A program made the position numbers and the translations under genes. Under the pieces are notes generated by a model, which saw nothing but the letters and a program-made list of their open reading frames with translations, did no database searches and was not told the DNA's origin. A stretch of DNA of 9,781 nt from Candidatus Zhuqueibacterota bacterium (lineage in GTDB: Bacteria > KSB1 > UBA2214): positions 1 to 9,781 of the forward strand of contig JAKJDB010000058.1 of assembly GCA_022706175.1 (NCBI GenBank), in the 5' to 3' direction. This document shows, piece by piece, positions 1-7,552 of this stretch; positions within the stretch are counted from its first letter, which is position 1; every line of letters begins with the position of its first letter.

Positions 1-271
1 TGTCCGCATCGGTCTGATAGCCGGTGGCCTCGATAAACCGGCGAAACTGCGCCACGGTGATTTCGCTCCGGCTGAGGTAGAACGTTTTCACTTTGACCGG
101 ATGCACCGGCCGTTCGTCGCTGTCGCCGGCGCCCCACTTGTCGCCCATTTCGAACCGGCCTCCGGGAATTTTTACAAAATCAATAGCAATGTTTTTAGAG
201 GTTTTAACTTTTGCACACTGCAACAGCATCAACACTCCAAAAACGGCAAGCACCTGCATGTTCTTCATCAT
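1..271 (-). CDS. FGE/SUMF1-domain putative lipoprotein, 5' end only (partial)
   Basis: The first 90 codons of a minus-strand gene that runs off the left edge without a stop. Residues 1-19 form a signal peptide (Lys near the start, then a hydrophobic run) ending MLLQC, a lipobox-like site with an atypical Gln before Cys19, so lipoprotein status is tentative. From about residue 32 the protein reads VKIPGGRFEMGD, then ERPVHPVKVKTFYLSRSEIT and AQFRRFIEATGY. This is the standard N-terminal block of the formylglycine-generating-enzyme/SUMF1 (EgtB/PvdO-like) fold. Family members include sulfatase-activating oxidases and non-catalytic surface proteins. The copper-binding cysteines of true FGE lie near the C-terminus, outside the window, so catalysis cannot be judged. 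The start is the first of two tandem ATGs (269-271); TGAGGA lies 5 nt upstream, and a promoter sits just beyond. It is divergent from the protease gene. Confidence 0.82.
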   Translation of the reverse strand, partial: MMKNMQVLAVFGVLMLLQCAKVKTSKNIAIDFVKIPGGRFEMGDKWGAGDSDERPVHPVKVKTFYLSRSEITVAQFRRFIEATGYQTDAD

Positions 272-298
272 GAATCCTCAAGTTCGCTTCATAAAACA

Positions 299-327
299 AT
301 ATTAGCAGAAAACCTTCAAAAAAGCAA
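299..327 (-). promoter_or_regulatory. Putative sigma70 promoter of the FGE-domain gene
   Basis: On the minus strand, TTGCTT (322-327) and TAATAT (299-304) are separated by exactly 17 bp. The predicted transcript starts near 292, about 20 nt before the ATG at 271, which leaves room for the TGAGGA ribosome binding site. The match is from reading the sequence only. Confidence 0.5.
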
Positions 328-491
328 TGAAAATTGCGCAAGCCCGGGCCATTCATTCCGTCACAAAATCACGACACACGGCAGGCCCGGTGTCAATTTT
401 CCGTTGCACGCTGCGGACCAACGGCTTTGCCGTGAGCACGCCGGACCACACAGTTACAACCAGTTACCGCCTAACCGGTTTTGGTACGGTC

Positions 492-519
492 TTTGTAAAT
501 TATTCCATGGCTTTATTAT
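492..519 (+). promoter_or_regulatory. Weak candidate promoter for the S8 protease gene
   Basis: TTTGTA (492-497) and TATTAT (514-519) are 16 bp apart on the plus strand, in the most AT-rich part of this intergenic region. This would give a leader of about 85 nt before the ATG at 612. The -35 is poor, and the AACCGGTT palindrome lies 11 bp upstream of it. Treat as a weak call. Confidence 0.3.
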
Positions 520-611
520 AGGATCAGACCCTGAATATGCTTTTCCGGCGGTCGCCTTGACGTCACGCCGTCGATTGAACCCGGCCTCATGCGCCGATCC
601 ATGGATTCATT

Positions 612-3023
612 ATGAACCTACGCAGGAAAATACTGTTATCCCTTTTTTGCTTTGCCGTCAGCCGGTTATCGGCGGCCGGCACAGAACAGGTACAAAGGCT
701 GACGCGGATGGCGTCGCAGTTGCAGGCGGAGCAACAGGCGCAACGAAACCAAGCGCTGCAGTGGGCTGCGACTCATGGCATCGTTCCCCGGTTGAGCCGT
801 AAAAACGGACAGACCCTCGAACTGGTGCGCGTACAGAATGACCGGCTGTATTTTATCGCCACGCATAACCTGGATGCCGCTATTACGAGTGAAACCTATT
901 CCCTGTGGCCCGGTGGAATCTCGGAGCTTAACCTGAATGGCAGCGGATTGTCCTGGGGCCGCCTGGCCATGTGGGATGCCGGCCGAGTTCTGCTGAACCA
1001 TGAAGAATTCCGCAGCGACGGCGTCTCCCGCGTTGCGGTGATGGACCGGAACGACATCGTGGAGACCCATTCCACTCATGTCGCGGGAACGCTCATCGCC
1101 CGCGGCAAGGACAGCCAGGCCAAAGGCATGGCGCCGGCCGCCACGTTGCATTGCTATGATTGGTGGGATGATTATGCAGAGATGGCACAAGCAGCGGCTG
1201 AGGGATTGCTGCTGTCCAACCACTCTTATGGCTTTCTCGCCGGCTGGGTGAACGACTGGTGGTGTGATCTCAACAAAGACGATAAAGCACAGCCTGATGA
1301 GGTTAAATGGTGCTGGTTCGGAGATCCGGAAAAAAGCCTGCAGGAAGATTACCTGTTCGGCTTTTATTCCATCGACGCAATGATGGTCGATGAGATCGCC
1401 TGCGCAGCGCCCTTTTATCTCATCGTCAAAAGCGCGGGCAACGAAAGGAGCGCAGCGGCCAACCAGGGCCCGGAAAACGGTGAAAGCTTTTGGCAGTACG
1501 TGTATCACGAAGAGGGAGGCGCGGCCTTTCGACAGCGGATCAAAGAAAAAACAGAACGGCCGCCGGATTGCAACGGCGATCTCTCCTATGATGGACTGGA
1601 GGGCATCAGCGTCGCTAAAAACGGTTTGACCGTCGGCGCTGTTTACGATCTGGCCGACGAACCGGCGCAGGCCCGCACAGCGGTCATCACTCCGTTCAGC
1701 TCCTGGGGCCCCACCGACGATGGACGCATCAAGCCGGACCTGGTCGCCAACGGCTACCAACTCTACTCCTGCAGCGATCAGGGCATCGACCAATACACCA
1801 TACTCTCCGGTACCTCCATGGCCGCCCCTACGGTCACCGGCGCGCTGGCCCTTTTGCAGGAACTCTATGCAAAAAACCACGACAGCTATATGCGCTCTGC
1901 AACTTTAAAAGCTCTGGCCATTCACACGGCCGGCGAATGCGGCCCAGCGCCCGGTCCGGACTATAGCTTTGGCTGGGGTTTGTTCAACGCCCTTGAGGCC
2001 GGTCAAATCATTCTTTCGGATTCCGAACAGCCCATGGTCATACAGGAGAACGAATTGCACAACGGAGGTGAATATAAAATCTGGGTCAGCGCTAAAGGCG
2101 GTGAACCGCTCAAAATCACTCTGGCCTGGACCGATCCGGCAGCGGTCTCCCCTGATCCGGTAGTGGATCCGGCGGCTCCCATGCTGATCAACGACCTGGA
2201 TGTACGAGTCCATCGTCTCGACACCGGCCAGGAGTTCAAGCCTTGGATCCTCGATCCCCGGCAGCCCTGGCAACCTGCGCAGAACGGAGACAACCGGCTT
2301 GACAATGTCGAGCAGGTGGTCGTGGCTGATCCGGGCGCAAATGGCTACACTGTAACGGTCCGCCACAAAGGAACGCTGCAGGCCGGCCTGGCGCAACCGT
2401 ATTCCTTGATCATCTCGGGAGCGAACACCATCGCCGTGGCAGTGGAAATCACTCAGATGAGCGTCCGCTGGACCGGCCATGCGGTTTCCATCTGCTGGAC
2501 GACGGCCAGTGAGAGCGATAACCTGGGATTCCATATCTATCGCAGTGACAGCGCGAACGGCTTCTATGAGTTGGTCTCCGACCATCTGCTTCCGGGCGCG
2601 GGCAATTCTTCGTCGCAAAAAAACTATTCCTATCTGGACGCGGAGGTGCAGGCCGGCCGCACCTATTATTATAAAATAGCGGACGTGAACTATCAGGGTA
2701 CAGAGCGGTTGCATAACGCCCTGGCTATCGACACCGCACTGCCCGATGATTTCTCTTTGCAGCAGAATTATCCGAATCCCTTTGTCCACAACACCCAGAT
2801 TTCCTTCTCCGTGAAGGATGAAGTGGACCTGCAGCTGACCATCAGAAATTTGAACGGCGAAACCGTGCGCACTCTGTTGCGGGGCCGAATCAATCGAGGG
2901 CTGCACCAGGTGCTCTGGGACGGCAAAGATGATGCAAGCCGGCCGCTTCCCAGCGGCGTGTACTGGTACACCTTACAAGCGCAGGATAGCCGGTTGACTA
3001 AAAAACTCCACCTGATCCGATAA
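612..3023 (+). CDS. Secreted S8 (subtilisin-family) serine protease with Fn3-like and FlgD/T9SS-like C-terminal domains
   Basis: An 803-residue exported endopeptidase. Residues 1-22 are a signal peptide (RRK, hydrophobic core, SAAG). The S8 domain spans about 105-465: catalytic Asp122 in MWDAG, His153 in HSTHVAG, oxyanion-hole Asn277 in SAGN, and nucleophile Ser402 in GTSMAAP. SNHSYG at 202-207 resembles Kp43-like S8 proteases. Two acidic loops look Ca2+-binding: D219-N221-D223-K225-Q227-E230 fits the EF-hand 1,3,5,7,9,12 spacing, and D319-N321-D323-D327 is similar. Residues 475-601 form a P-domain-like beta-sandwich (INDLDVRV), 612-705 an Fn3-like repeat, and 712-803 the FlgD-like C-terminal module starting LQQNYPNPF, which in related phyla acts as a type IX-style secretion/anchoring signal. 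Likely role: degradation of extracellular protein. The ATG at 612 fits the signal peptide but has only a poor Shine-Dalgarno. The gene stands alone and converges on the barrel gene. Confidence 0.93.
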   Translation: MNLRRKILLSLFCFAVSRLSAAGTEQVQRLTRMASQLQAEQQAQRNQALQWAATHGIVPRLSRKNGQTLELVRVQNDRLYFIATHNLDAAITSETYSLWPGGISELNLNGSGLSWGRLAMWDAGRVLLNHEEFRSDGVSRVAVMDRNDIVETHSTHVAGTLIARGKDSQAKGMAPAATLHCYDWWDDYAEMAQAAAEGLLLSNHSYGFLAGWVNDWWCDLNKDDKAQPDEVKWCWFGDPEKSLQEDYLFGFYSIDAMMVDEIACAAPFYLIVKSAGNERSAAANQGPENGESFWQYVYHEEGGAAFRQRIKEKTERPPDCNGDLSYDGLEGISVAKNGLTVGAVYDLADEPAQARTAVITPFSSWGPTDDGRIKPDLVANGYQLYSCSDQGIDQYTILSGTSMAAPTVTGALALLQELYAKNHDSYMRSATLKALAIHTAGECGPAPGPDYSFGWGLFNALEAGQIILSDSEQPMVIQENELHNGGEYKIWVSAKGGEPLKITLAWTDPAAVSPDPVVDPAAPMLINDLDVRVHRLDTGQEFKPWILDPRQPWQPAQNGDNRLDNVEQVVVADPGANGYTVTVRHKGTLQAGLAQPYSLIISGANTIAVAVEITQMSVRWTGHAVSICWTTASESDNLGFHIYRSDSANGFYELVSDHLLPGAGNSSSQKNYSYLDAEVQAGRTYYYKIADVNYQGTERLHNALAIDTALPDDFSLQQNYPNPFVHNTQISFSVKDEVDLQLTIRNLNGETVRTLLRGRINRGLHQVLWDGKDDASRPLPSGVYWYTLQAQDSRLTKKLHLIR

Positions 3024-3060
3024 AAAAACAGCCCCGGCAAAAGGAATTTACCGGGGCTGT
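3022..3060 (-). terminator. Rho-independent terminator of the outer-membrane barrel gene
   Basis: A perfect 10-bp stem (ACAGCCCCGG at 3028-3037, CCGGGGCTGT at 3051-3060) encloses a 13-nt loop. Read on the minus strand, the hairpin is followed at once by a run of seven T (3022-3028, the first pairing into the stem). It therefore terminates the transcript of the barrel gene ending at 3146. The plus strand has no U-tract after the stem, so it is weaker for the protease, whose stop codon (3021-3023) lies in the T-run. Confidence 0.85.
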
Positions 3061-3145
3061 CAATCGATCTGTATTGTAACTTTTACGCCGCGGCCGCAAG
3101 CTTAGCTGACGGTTTGCCTGTGTGCGTGCGGACTCGTAGGGGATG

Positions 3146-3748
3146 TTACAGGTTGAGTTTGTAACCGAGCATGACCGACCAGCTGTTCATGCCGAACTTT
3201 TCCGCATCATCCTCCTCCATGCCTTCACCCGAATCGTCAAACTGGCGCTCAATCAGATTGTAGTTGAACTCGATGAACAGATTGGGAGAAAGGTTGATGC
3301 CGCCGCCGACGATAAAACCGATTCCCGGATCGATCTTGTAGGTTTCATCTTCCTCTTCACCATCGACCTCATAGGAGGCTTTGACGTCGCCCATGAAATA
3401 GCCTACGCCGCCCTTGACAAAGGGTTTGCTGGAGCCCTGACCGAGGAACAATTTGGCATAGGCCGAAGCGATGGTTTGACTAAAAGTGGTTTTTAATTTG
3501 TAATCTTCGTCCTTATCCTCCCAGATAAAGCCGCCCAGCAGATAATTGCCCTCCACGCCGACCTGCAGATTCGGCGAAACCATCATGCCCAATTGGATTC
3601 CCAGCGGAACGGTTCCGGCTGCGTCTTCCTGGTCTTCAAAAGCGCTCATGCTGTAACCGGCCATAACCGCCAGACTGTTCGTGCTTTGACCGTAACTGGA
3701 TACGGCCATCAGTACCAGTGCCAGCATCATCCATCCACTTTTTTTCAT
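3146..3748 (-). CDS. Small outer-membrane beta-barrel protein (OMP_b-brl/OmpA-like barrel)
   Basis: A 200-residue protein with a signal peptide (MKKSGWMMLALVLMAVSSYG, cleavage near 20/21). Alternating polar/hydrophobic strands with repeated Gly and aromatic residues follow: LAVMAGYSM, LGIQLGMMV, LQVGVEGNYLLGG, SAYAKLFLG, PFVKGGVGYFMG, GIGFIVGGGINL, LFIEFNYNLI, and a closing strand SVMLGYKLNL. This pattern, length and conserved GGG-N-LSPNLFIE turn fit the 8-stranded porin-like barrel family. The loops are unusually acidic (about 37-43, 77-83, 126-136 and 170-183). The terminal residue is Leu, not the usual Phe/Trp. AAAGGAG (3755-3761) lies 6-7 nt before the ATG, so the start is secure. The gene follows the HAD gene on the same strand after 184 bp and ends at a strong terminator, so it is probably its own unit. 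The exact function is unknown. Confidence 0.85.
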   Translation of the reverse strand: MKKSGWMMLALVLMAVSSYGQSTNSLAVMAGYSMSAFEDQEDAAGTVPLGIQLGMMVSPNLQVGVEGNYLLGGFIWEDKDEDYKLKTTFSQTIASAYAKLFLGQGSSKPFVKGGVGYFMGDVKASYEVDGEEEDETYKIDPGIGFIVGGGINLSPNLFIEFNYNLIERQFDDSGEGMEEDDAEKFGMNSWSVMLGYKLNL

Positions 3749-3892
3749 CGTTGGCTCCTTTCTTCGTCCTTATTCTGTTTTCCTGCCTTGCCAAAATGAA
3801 ACGAGATGCTTGACACGAAGGGCGGACTATTCGTTCCAATCAACAATGCACAGTTTAGTGTGAAACCGATTCAGCTCGCTGATTTATTCCCG

Positions 3893-3930
3893 GCAAAATA
3901 AAGAAAAATGCCATAACCGGTATTGACCGG
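3893..3930 (-). terminator. Weak possible terminator of the lacI-to-HAD operon
   Basis: Just after the HAD stop codon, a short inverted repeat (ACCGG at 3926-3930, CCGGT at 3917-3921, 4-nt loop) is followed on the minus strand, after a few bases, by a T-rich stretch (TTTTTCTTTATTTT, ending near 3895). The stem is only 5-6 bp and the T-tract is displaced, so read-through into the barrel gene is possible. Confidence 0.35.
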
Positions 3931-3932
3931 CG

Positions 3933-4793
3933 TCACAACGTCTGCCAATCCGGGTACAGCGGCAGATTTCTGTCAAAATGGGCTATCCATTCAGGCTCGC
4001 AAAGGCTGCGATATCGGCCGGCGCGAAAGAGCTCGGCCGCCTCCTGATAAAAATAGCCCCATGAGGCCGCCTCGCGGCCCGCCAGAATGGGATAAAACGC
4101 CACCCCATTTTCATCGGCCGCAGCCTTATCCGACGGGGCATCGCCGATCATCAGAACCTGATCCGGCTGATAGCGGTCTTGCATCGCCAAACGAATGATG
4201 GCCGCTTTACCCCCGGACTCTTGTCCGGCGATCAAGGCGATATGGCGATCCAAGCCATGCTCATGCCATTCCTTCACCAGTTGCTCCTGGTTGGCCACAG
4301 AGCAGACGATCACATCCGCCCAGGTTGAGACCAACGTCAGGCTTTCCGCCACACCGGCAAACGGGGCGATGCCTGTCACCATGTCACGCACCGAACGGTT
4401 GATCGCCTCACTCCACTCCAGGGCCCGGCGCAGGTCAGCGGCATCGTTGTTCTCGATCTCTCGGGCCAGCGCCGTATGGCTCCAGTCATTCGACTGCGCC
4501 ACCCAGCGGCGCAAAGCCGGCGCAGCCGGAATGTATCGCTGCGCCGTTTGCAGAGCAGGCCATTCCTGAAGCCAATCGAACAGCTTGATCAGAGCAGGAA
4601 ACCGGTTCAAGCCGCGAAAGCGCGAGCGTAGATTTACGAACTCGGCCAGCCGGCGGACGTAGCCGCTGATCGGCTGCAGCTGCCAGCAGCGTATGGTGTT
4701 GGGGATAAAGCACTCCTGGTGCTTGATCTCCATGGTGTTAAAAGCGCACCCGTCCGAATCAACGGCGATCAGGTAATCGTGGCGTTGAATCAT
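3933..4793 (-). CDS. HAD-superfamily hydrolase (putative phosphatase) with large helical cap
   Basis: A 286-residue cytoplasmic HAD enzyme with all four motifs. Motif I is VDSDGCAFNT (nucleophile Asp12, acid/base Asp14), motif II Ser165 in VIVCS, motif III Lys196 in GGKAA, and motif IV MIGDAPSD with Asp218 and Asp222 for Mg2+. Asp at 14 with a complete motif IV favours a phosphatase over a dehalogenase. The roughly 130-residue insert between motifs I and II is a C1-type helical cap and would set substrate choice. Its start (MEIKHQECF) and RGLNRFPAL segment look like conserved subfamily motifs. The ATG overlaps the stop of the LarA homologue (ATGA, 4790-4793), so translation is probably coupled and the two proteins likely share a pathway. 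By context it may dephosphorylate a sugar-acid phosphate or remove a damaged metabolite; the substrate is not readable from sequence. It is the last gene of the operon. Confidence 0.88.
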   Translation of the reverse strand: MIQRHDYLIAVDSDGCAFNTMEIKHQECFIPNTIRCWQLQPISGYVRRLAEFVNLRSRFRGLNRFPALIKLFDWLQEWPALQTAQRYIPAAPALRRWVAQSNDWSHTALAREIENNDAADLRRALEWSEAINRSVRDMVTGIAPFAGVAESLTLVSTWADVIVCSVANQEQLVKEWHEHGLDRHIALIAGQESGGKAAIIRLAMQDRYQPDQVLMIGDAPSDKAAADENGVAFYPILAGREAASWGYFYQEAAELFRAGRYRSLCEPEWIAHFDRNLPLYPDWQTL

Positions 4794-6052
4794 TCTTTGA
4801 ACGGATCGTTTTTCAGACGATAGAGCATCTCGCCGGCTTTGGCCACATAGAGCACGCCTTCAGCCTCTCGGTCCATGAACCGGCGGGGATCGATGGAGGC
4901 CGGAGCCTGGTAGCCGAGGTTGATCTTTGCGCACAGAGACTCGGGGATCCCGGTGGCCAAGACGACCTGAATGCGCGGCTTTTCCATACCCTCTTCAAAC
5001 GTGCCGACGCCTTTCACATGCGTAGAGTGCGCCAGTACGCCGGCAGGAAAACCGCTGAAGCGATCCCATTGTTTGACAAAATAATCGCGCACATGATAGC
5101 CGATCTGTTCAATGAGCGCGCCGTGCGTGACCGACACCTCGGTGATGTGCGGCGCGTAGATGATCAGTGTGCCTCCGTCGGCCACCACGGGTTCGAGTTT
5201 GTACATGCATTTGCCGCCGGTCCACAGCTCGTCGTACATTTTCGGCGCACAGGAGAGTACGGTGTGATAGGGCCGGTCTTTATAGACGATGTGCAGCTGG
5301 TCGGAGAGGTCCGCTGCCGCGGACCAGGCCTGTTCCGGCGTGCCGAAATAGAGACCGGCCAGCGCTTCCCCTTTGACCACCAGACTGAAGCAGAGCCGTT
5401 CAACGGGCAGCAACGACGCTGCTTTGTCCACCACCCGGCGAACCGGCGTATTTTTTGTCCCGATGATGCGGGGGTTGGTGATCAGGGCGCCCAGCCAGTG
5501 AAACATATCAATGATCTCCTGGCCGGCGATTCCGGGAAAGAGATATTTATTGCCGCCGGAAAAGCCCACCACCTCATGTGGAAACGTGGGCCCGACGATG
5601 ACCAGCAGATCATACTCCAGCACCATCTTGTTGATCACCACATCCACCGCCTGATGCAGCCGATTTTCAGAAAGCGCCTCCACCTCTGCGGTGCTGATCG
5701 TGCCGACGCTGACCAGCTGATCCGGATCTTTCCAGTGATGGTTGAAAAACCGGGCCTTGGGATATCTCTCCCGCCGCTCCGCAGCGGTGATGCCGACGCG
5801 CCGGTTGATGGCGTCCGCACTCATGGGTGGGTGAGTGCCCAGGGCGACCAAAAAGTCCACCGCAGGCAGTCGCGGCGCCAGCGTTCGATACAGGCATCGG
5901 AACATCACATCGATGGGCGCCGTACGCGTGTGGTCCGGAATGATGAACAGTATTTTCCGGTTGTCGAACCGTGCATCGGCGAACGCCTCGTCGACGATCT
6001 GTTGAACCTGCGGTTCCTGCAACTCTTCAATGGCACTGCCATAACCGGTCAT
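4790..6052 (-). CDS. LarA-family nickel-pincer-nucleotide racemase/epimerase; possible sugar-acid epimerase
   Basis: A 420-residue homologue of LarA, the lactate racemase that uses a nickel-pincer nucleotide (NPN). Length matches the family. Visible motifs: Asp40/Arg43 in PDHTRTAP, His74 in LGTHPPMS, His159 in PTFPHE, Lys169 in GFSGGNKYLFPG, and His185 in DMFHWLG. The spacings His159-Lys169 (10) and Lys169-His185 (16) equal those of Lactobacillus plantarum LarA His174-Lys184-His200. Lys169 is thus the expected NPN attachment site, His185 a nickel ligand, and His74/His159 the proton-transfer pair. Family members also act on malate, hydroxyglutarate, phenyllactate and gluconate (C2 epimerisation). 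The operon with gnd, an SDR and a LacI regulator favours a sugar acid over lactate, by inference. AGAGGGGG (6059-6066) is 6 nt before the ATG and overlaps the gnd stop, implying coupling. No larB, larC or larE is nearby, so cofactor synthesis must be encoded elsewhere. Confidence 0.9.
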   Translation of the reverse strand: MTGYGSAIEELQEPQVQQIVDEAFADARFDNRKILFIIPDHTRTAPIDVMFRCLYRTLAPRLPAVDFLVALGTHPPMSADAINRRVGITAAERRERYPKARFFNHHWKDPDQLVSVGTISTAEVEALSENRLHQAVDVVINKMVLEYDLLVIVGPTFPHEVVGFSGGNKYLFPGIAGQEIIDMFHWLGALITNPRIIGTKNTPVRRVVDKAASLLPVERLCFSLVVKGEALAGLYFGTPEQAWSAAADLSDQLHIVYKDRPYHTVLSCAPKMYDELWTGGKCMYKLEPVVADGGTLIIYAPHITEVSVTHGALIEQIGYHVRDYFVKQWDRFSGFPAGVLAHSTHVKGVGTFEEGMEKPRIQVVLATGIPESLCAKINLGYQAPASIDPRRFMDREAEGVLYVAKAGEMLYRLKNDPFKE

Positions 6053-6064
6053 GGGAGGCCCCCT

Positions 6065-7516
6065 CTACGCCGTATAGGTTGAAGAACTGGTGGCGCCGCC
6101 GCGACCGGTCCAATTGGTGTGAAACCATTTACCGCGCGGTTGATCCACCCGTTCGTACGTATGAGCGCCGAAATAGTCGCGCTGGGCCTGCAGCAGATTG
6201 GCCGGCAGCCGCTCGCTGCGATAGCCGTCGAAATAGGCGAGGGCGGAAGAAAAGGCCGGTACCGGAATACCCATCTTGACCGCTTTGGCCACCACCGTGC
6301 GCCAGGCGGTCTGATTGCTTTCAATGATCTTTTTAAAATAGGGATCCATCAGCAGGTTCTGCAGATCCGGATTGCGGTCAAAGGCCTCTTTGATCTTGCC
6401 GAGGAACTGTGCACGGATGATGCAGCCCTCGCGCCACATCAGTGCGATCTGACCGTATTTGAGATCCCACTTGTATTCAGCCGCAGCAGCGCGCATGAGT
6501 TGGAAGCCCTGGGCATAGGAGCAGATTTTGGAGGCATAGAGCGCCCGGCGCACCATTTCGATAAACGTCTTTTTGTCGCCGGTGAAGCGGTTCTTGGGGC
6601 CACTCAGCACCTTGGCGGCCTGCACGCGTTCTTCCTTGATGGCGCTCATGGATCGGGCGAACACCGCCTCGGCCACGGTCTGGGCCGGAATGCCCAGATC
6701 CAGCGCCGCCATGCTGGTCCACTTGCCGGTGCCCTTTTGACCCGCCGTATCCAGGATCACGTCCACCATGTATTTTTTATTGTCCTCATCCTTTTTCGCC
6801 ATGATCTCAGCGGTGATTTGAATCAGATAGCTGTCCAATTCGCCCTTGTTCCATTTCTCAAAGACCCGGGCCAGCTCTTTCTGGGTCAGGCCGATGTTTT
6901 TCAGCAGCCAGTAGGCTTCGGAGATCATCTGCATGTCGCCGTATTCGATGCCGTTATGCACCATCTTGACAAAATGGCCGGCGCCGTCAGTGCCCACCCA
7001 GTCACAGCAGGGCGAACCGTCCGCCACTTTGGCGGCAATGGCCTGAAAAATCGGCTTGATGTGAGGCCAGGCTTGGGGGGAGCCGCCGGGCATGATCGAC
7101 GGGCCCAGCAGGGCGCCTTCTTCACCGCCGGAAACGCCGGTGCCGATGAAATTAAATCCCTTGGACTCGAGATATTTGGTGCGGCGGATGGTGTCCGGAT
7201 AATGGCTGTTGCCGCCGTCGATGAGGATGTCGCCCGGATCCAGATGCGGCAGAAGCAATTCGATGAAATCATCCACCGCCTGTCCGGCCTTGACCATGAG
7301 CATGATTTTGGCCGGCTTTTTCAAATTCGCCACCAGTTCTTCGATGGAATGACAGCCGAAGATGTTTTTGCCCATCGCACGGCCGTTGATGAATTGGTCG
7401 ACCTTGCTTACCGTGCGGTTGTACACCGCCACGGAAAAACCGTTGCGCTCCATGTTGAGGATGAGGTTTTCACCCATCACCGCCAGGCCGATCAGGCCGA
7501 TATCGCATTTTTCCAT
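6065..7516 (-). CDS. gnd: 6-phosphogluconate dehydrogenase, decarboxylating (long, NADP-type)
   Basis: Oxidises and decarboxylates 6-phosphogluconate to ribulose 5-phosphate, reducing NADP (oxidative pentose phosphate pathway, cytoplasm). The 483 residues match the long dimeric class. Dinucleotide loop GLAVMGENL at 8-16; Asn33-Arg34-Thr35 plus Lys38 correspond to the 2'-phosphate-binding residues of NADP enzymes. [18 protein letters not shown] at 128-145 is the substrate signature; catalytic Lys184 and Glu191 lie in [26 protein letters not shown] at 256-267 and the tail [16 protein letters not shown] complete the family pattern. The frame stays open upstream to 7621, but the ATG at 7516 is the right start: [10 protein letters not shown] begins exactly where Gnd proteins begin, AAAGGAG is 7 nt upstream, and the extra 35 codons would cross a GC palindrome. 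It lies 112 bp after the SDR gene and 12 bp before larA. No zwf or pgl is in view, so here it probably serves a sugar-acid route. Confidence 0.97.
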   Translation of the reverse strand: MEKCDIGLIGLAVMGENLILNMERNGFSVAVYNRTVSKVDQFINGRAMGKNIFGCHSIEELVANLKKPAKIMLMVKAGQAVDDFIELLLPHLDPGDILIDGGNSHYPDTIRRTKYLESKGFNFIGTGVSGGEEGALLGPSIMPGGSPQAWPHIKPIFQAIAAKVADGSPCCDWVGTDGAGHFVKMVHNGIEYGDMQMISEAYWLLKNIGLTQKELARVFEKWNKGELDSYLIQITAEIMAKKDEDNKKYMVDVILDTAGQKGTGKWTSMAALDLGIPAQTVAEAVFARSMSAIKEERVQAAKVLSGPKNRFTGDKKTFIEMVRRALYASKICSYAQGFQLMRAAAAEYKWDLKYGQIALMWREGCIIRAQFLGKIKEAFDRNPDLQNLLMDPYFKKIIESNQTAWRTVVAKAVKMGIPVPAFSSALAYFDGYRSERLPANLLQAQRDYFGAHTYERVDQPRGKWFHTNWTGRGGATSSSTYTA

Positions 7517-7534
7517 AGATTTTCTCCTTTGTTT

Positions 7535-7552
7535 GGCGCGGCCGGCCGCGCC
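7535..7552. repeat. Perfect 18-bp GC palindrome upstream of gnd
   Basis: GGCGCGGCCGGCCGCGCC is self-complementary over all 18 bp. In mRNA it can fold as a 7-bp all-GC stem with a CCGG loop, ending 5 nt before the AAAGGAG of gnd. No T-tract follows on either strand, so it is not a standard terminator. A role in mRNA processing or stability, in adjusting gnd translation, or as a protein-binding site is possible. It sits in the only sizeable gap of the operon (7517-7628). Confidence 0.75.

Larger units (their letters stand above)
272..611. other. Divergent intergenic region between FGE-domain and protease genes
   Basis: This 340-bp stretch separates two divergently transcribed genes, and I see no convincing gene in it. 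It holds the minus-strand promoter at 299-327 and a weak plus-strand promoter candidate near 492-519. It also has a small perfect hairpin ACGGC-TTT-GCCGT (421-433), an AACCGGTT palindrome (473-480) and a TGACGTCA palindrome (558-565). Overlapping open frames here lack a ribosome binding site and recognisable protein content. Confidence 0.6.

Noticed and set aside
421..433. ACGGC-TTT-GCCGT hairpin as a terminator or RNA element
   Set aside because: The stem is only 5 bp with no T-tract, and no gene ends nearby.
101..802. 233-codon plus-strand open frame across the intergenic region into the protease
   Set aside because: It overlaps the FGE gene on one side and the protease signal peptide on the other, with no Shine-Dalgarno and no domain.
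666..2906. Two long minus-strand open frames (404 and 333 codons) opposite the protease
   Set aside because: They lie fully antisense to a clear S8 protease with all catalytic motifs, show no recognisable domains, and result from GC-biased codon use.
3090..3103. Adjacent NotI and HindIII sites (GCGGCCGC then AAGCTT), resembling a vector polylinker
   Set aside because: No other vector sequence surrounds it, and the genes on both sides are intact and similar in base use; chance is the simpler reading.
5018..6082. 354-codon plus-strand open frame over the LarA homologue
   Set aside because: Antisense to a protein with complete LarA motifs; the composition is that of a shadow frame.
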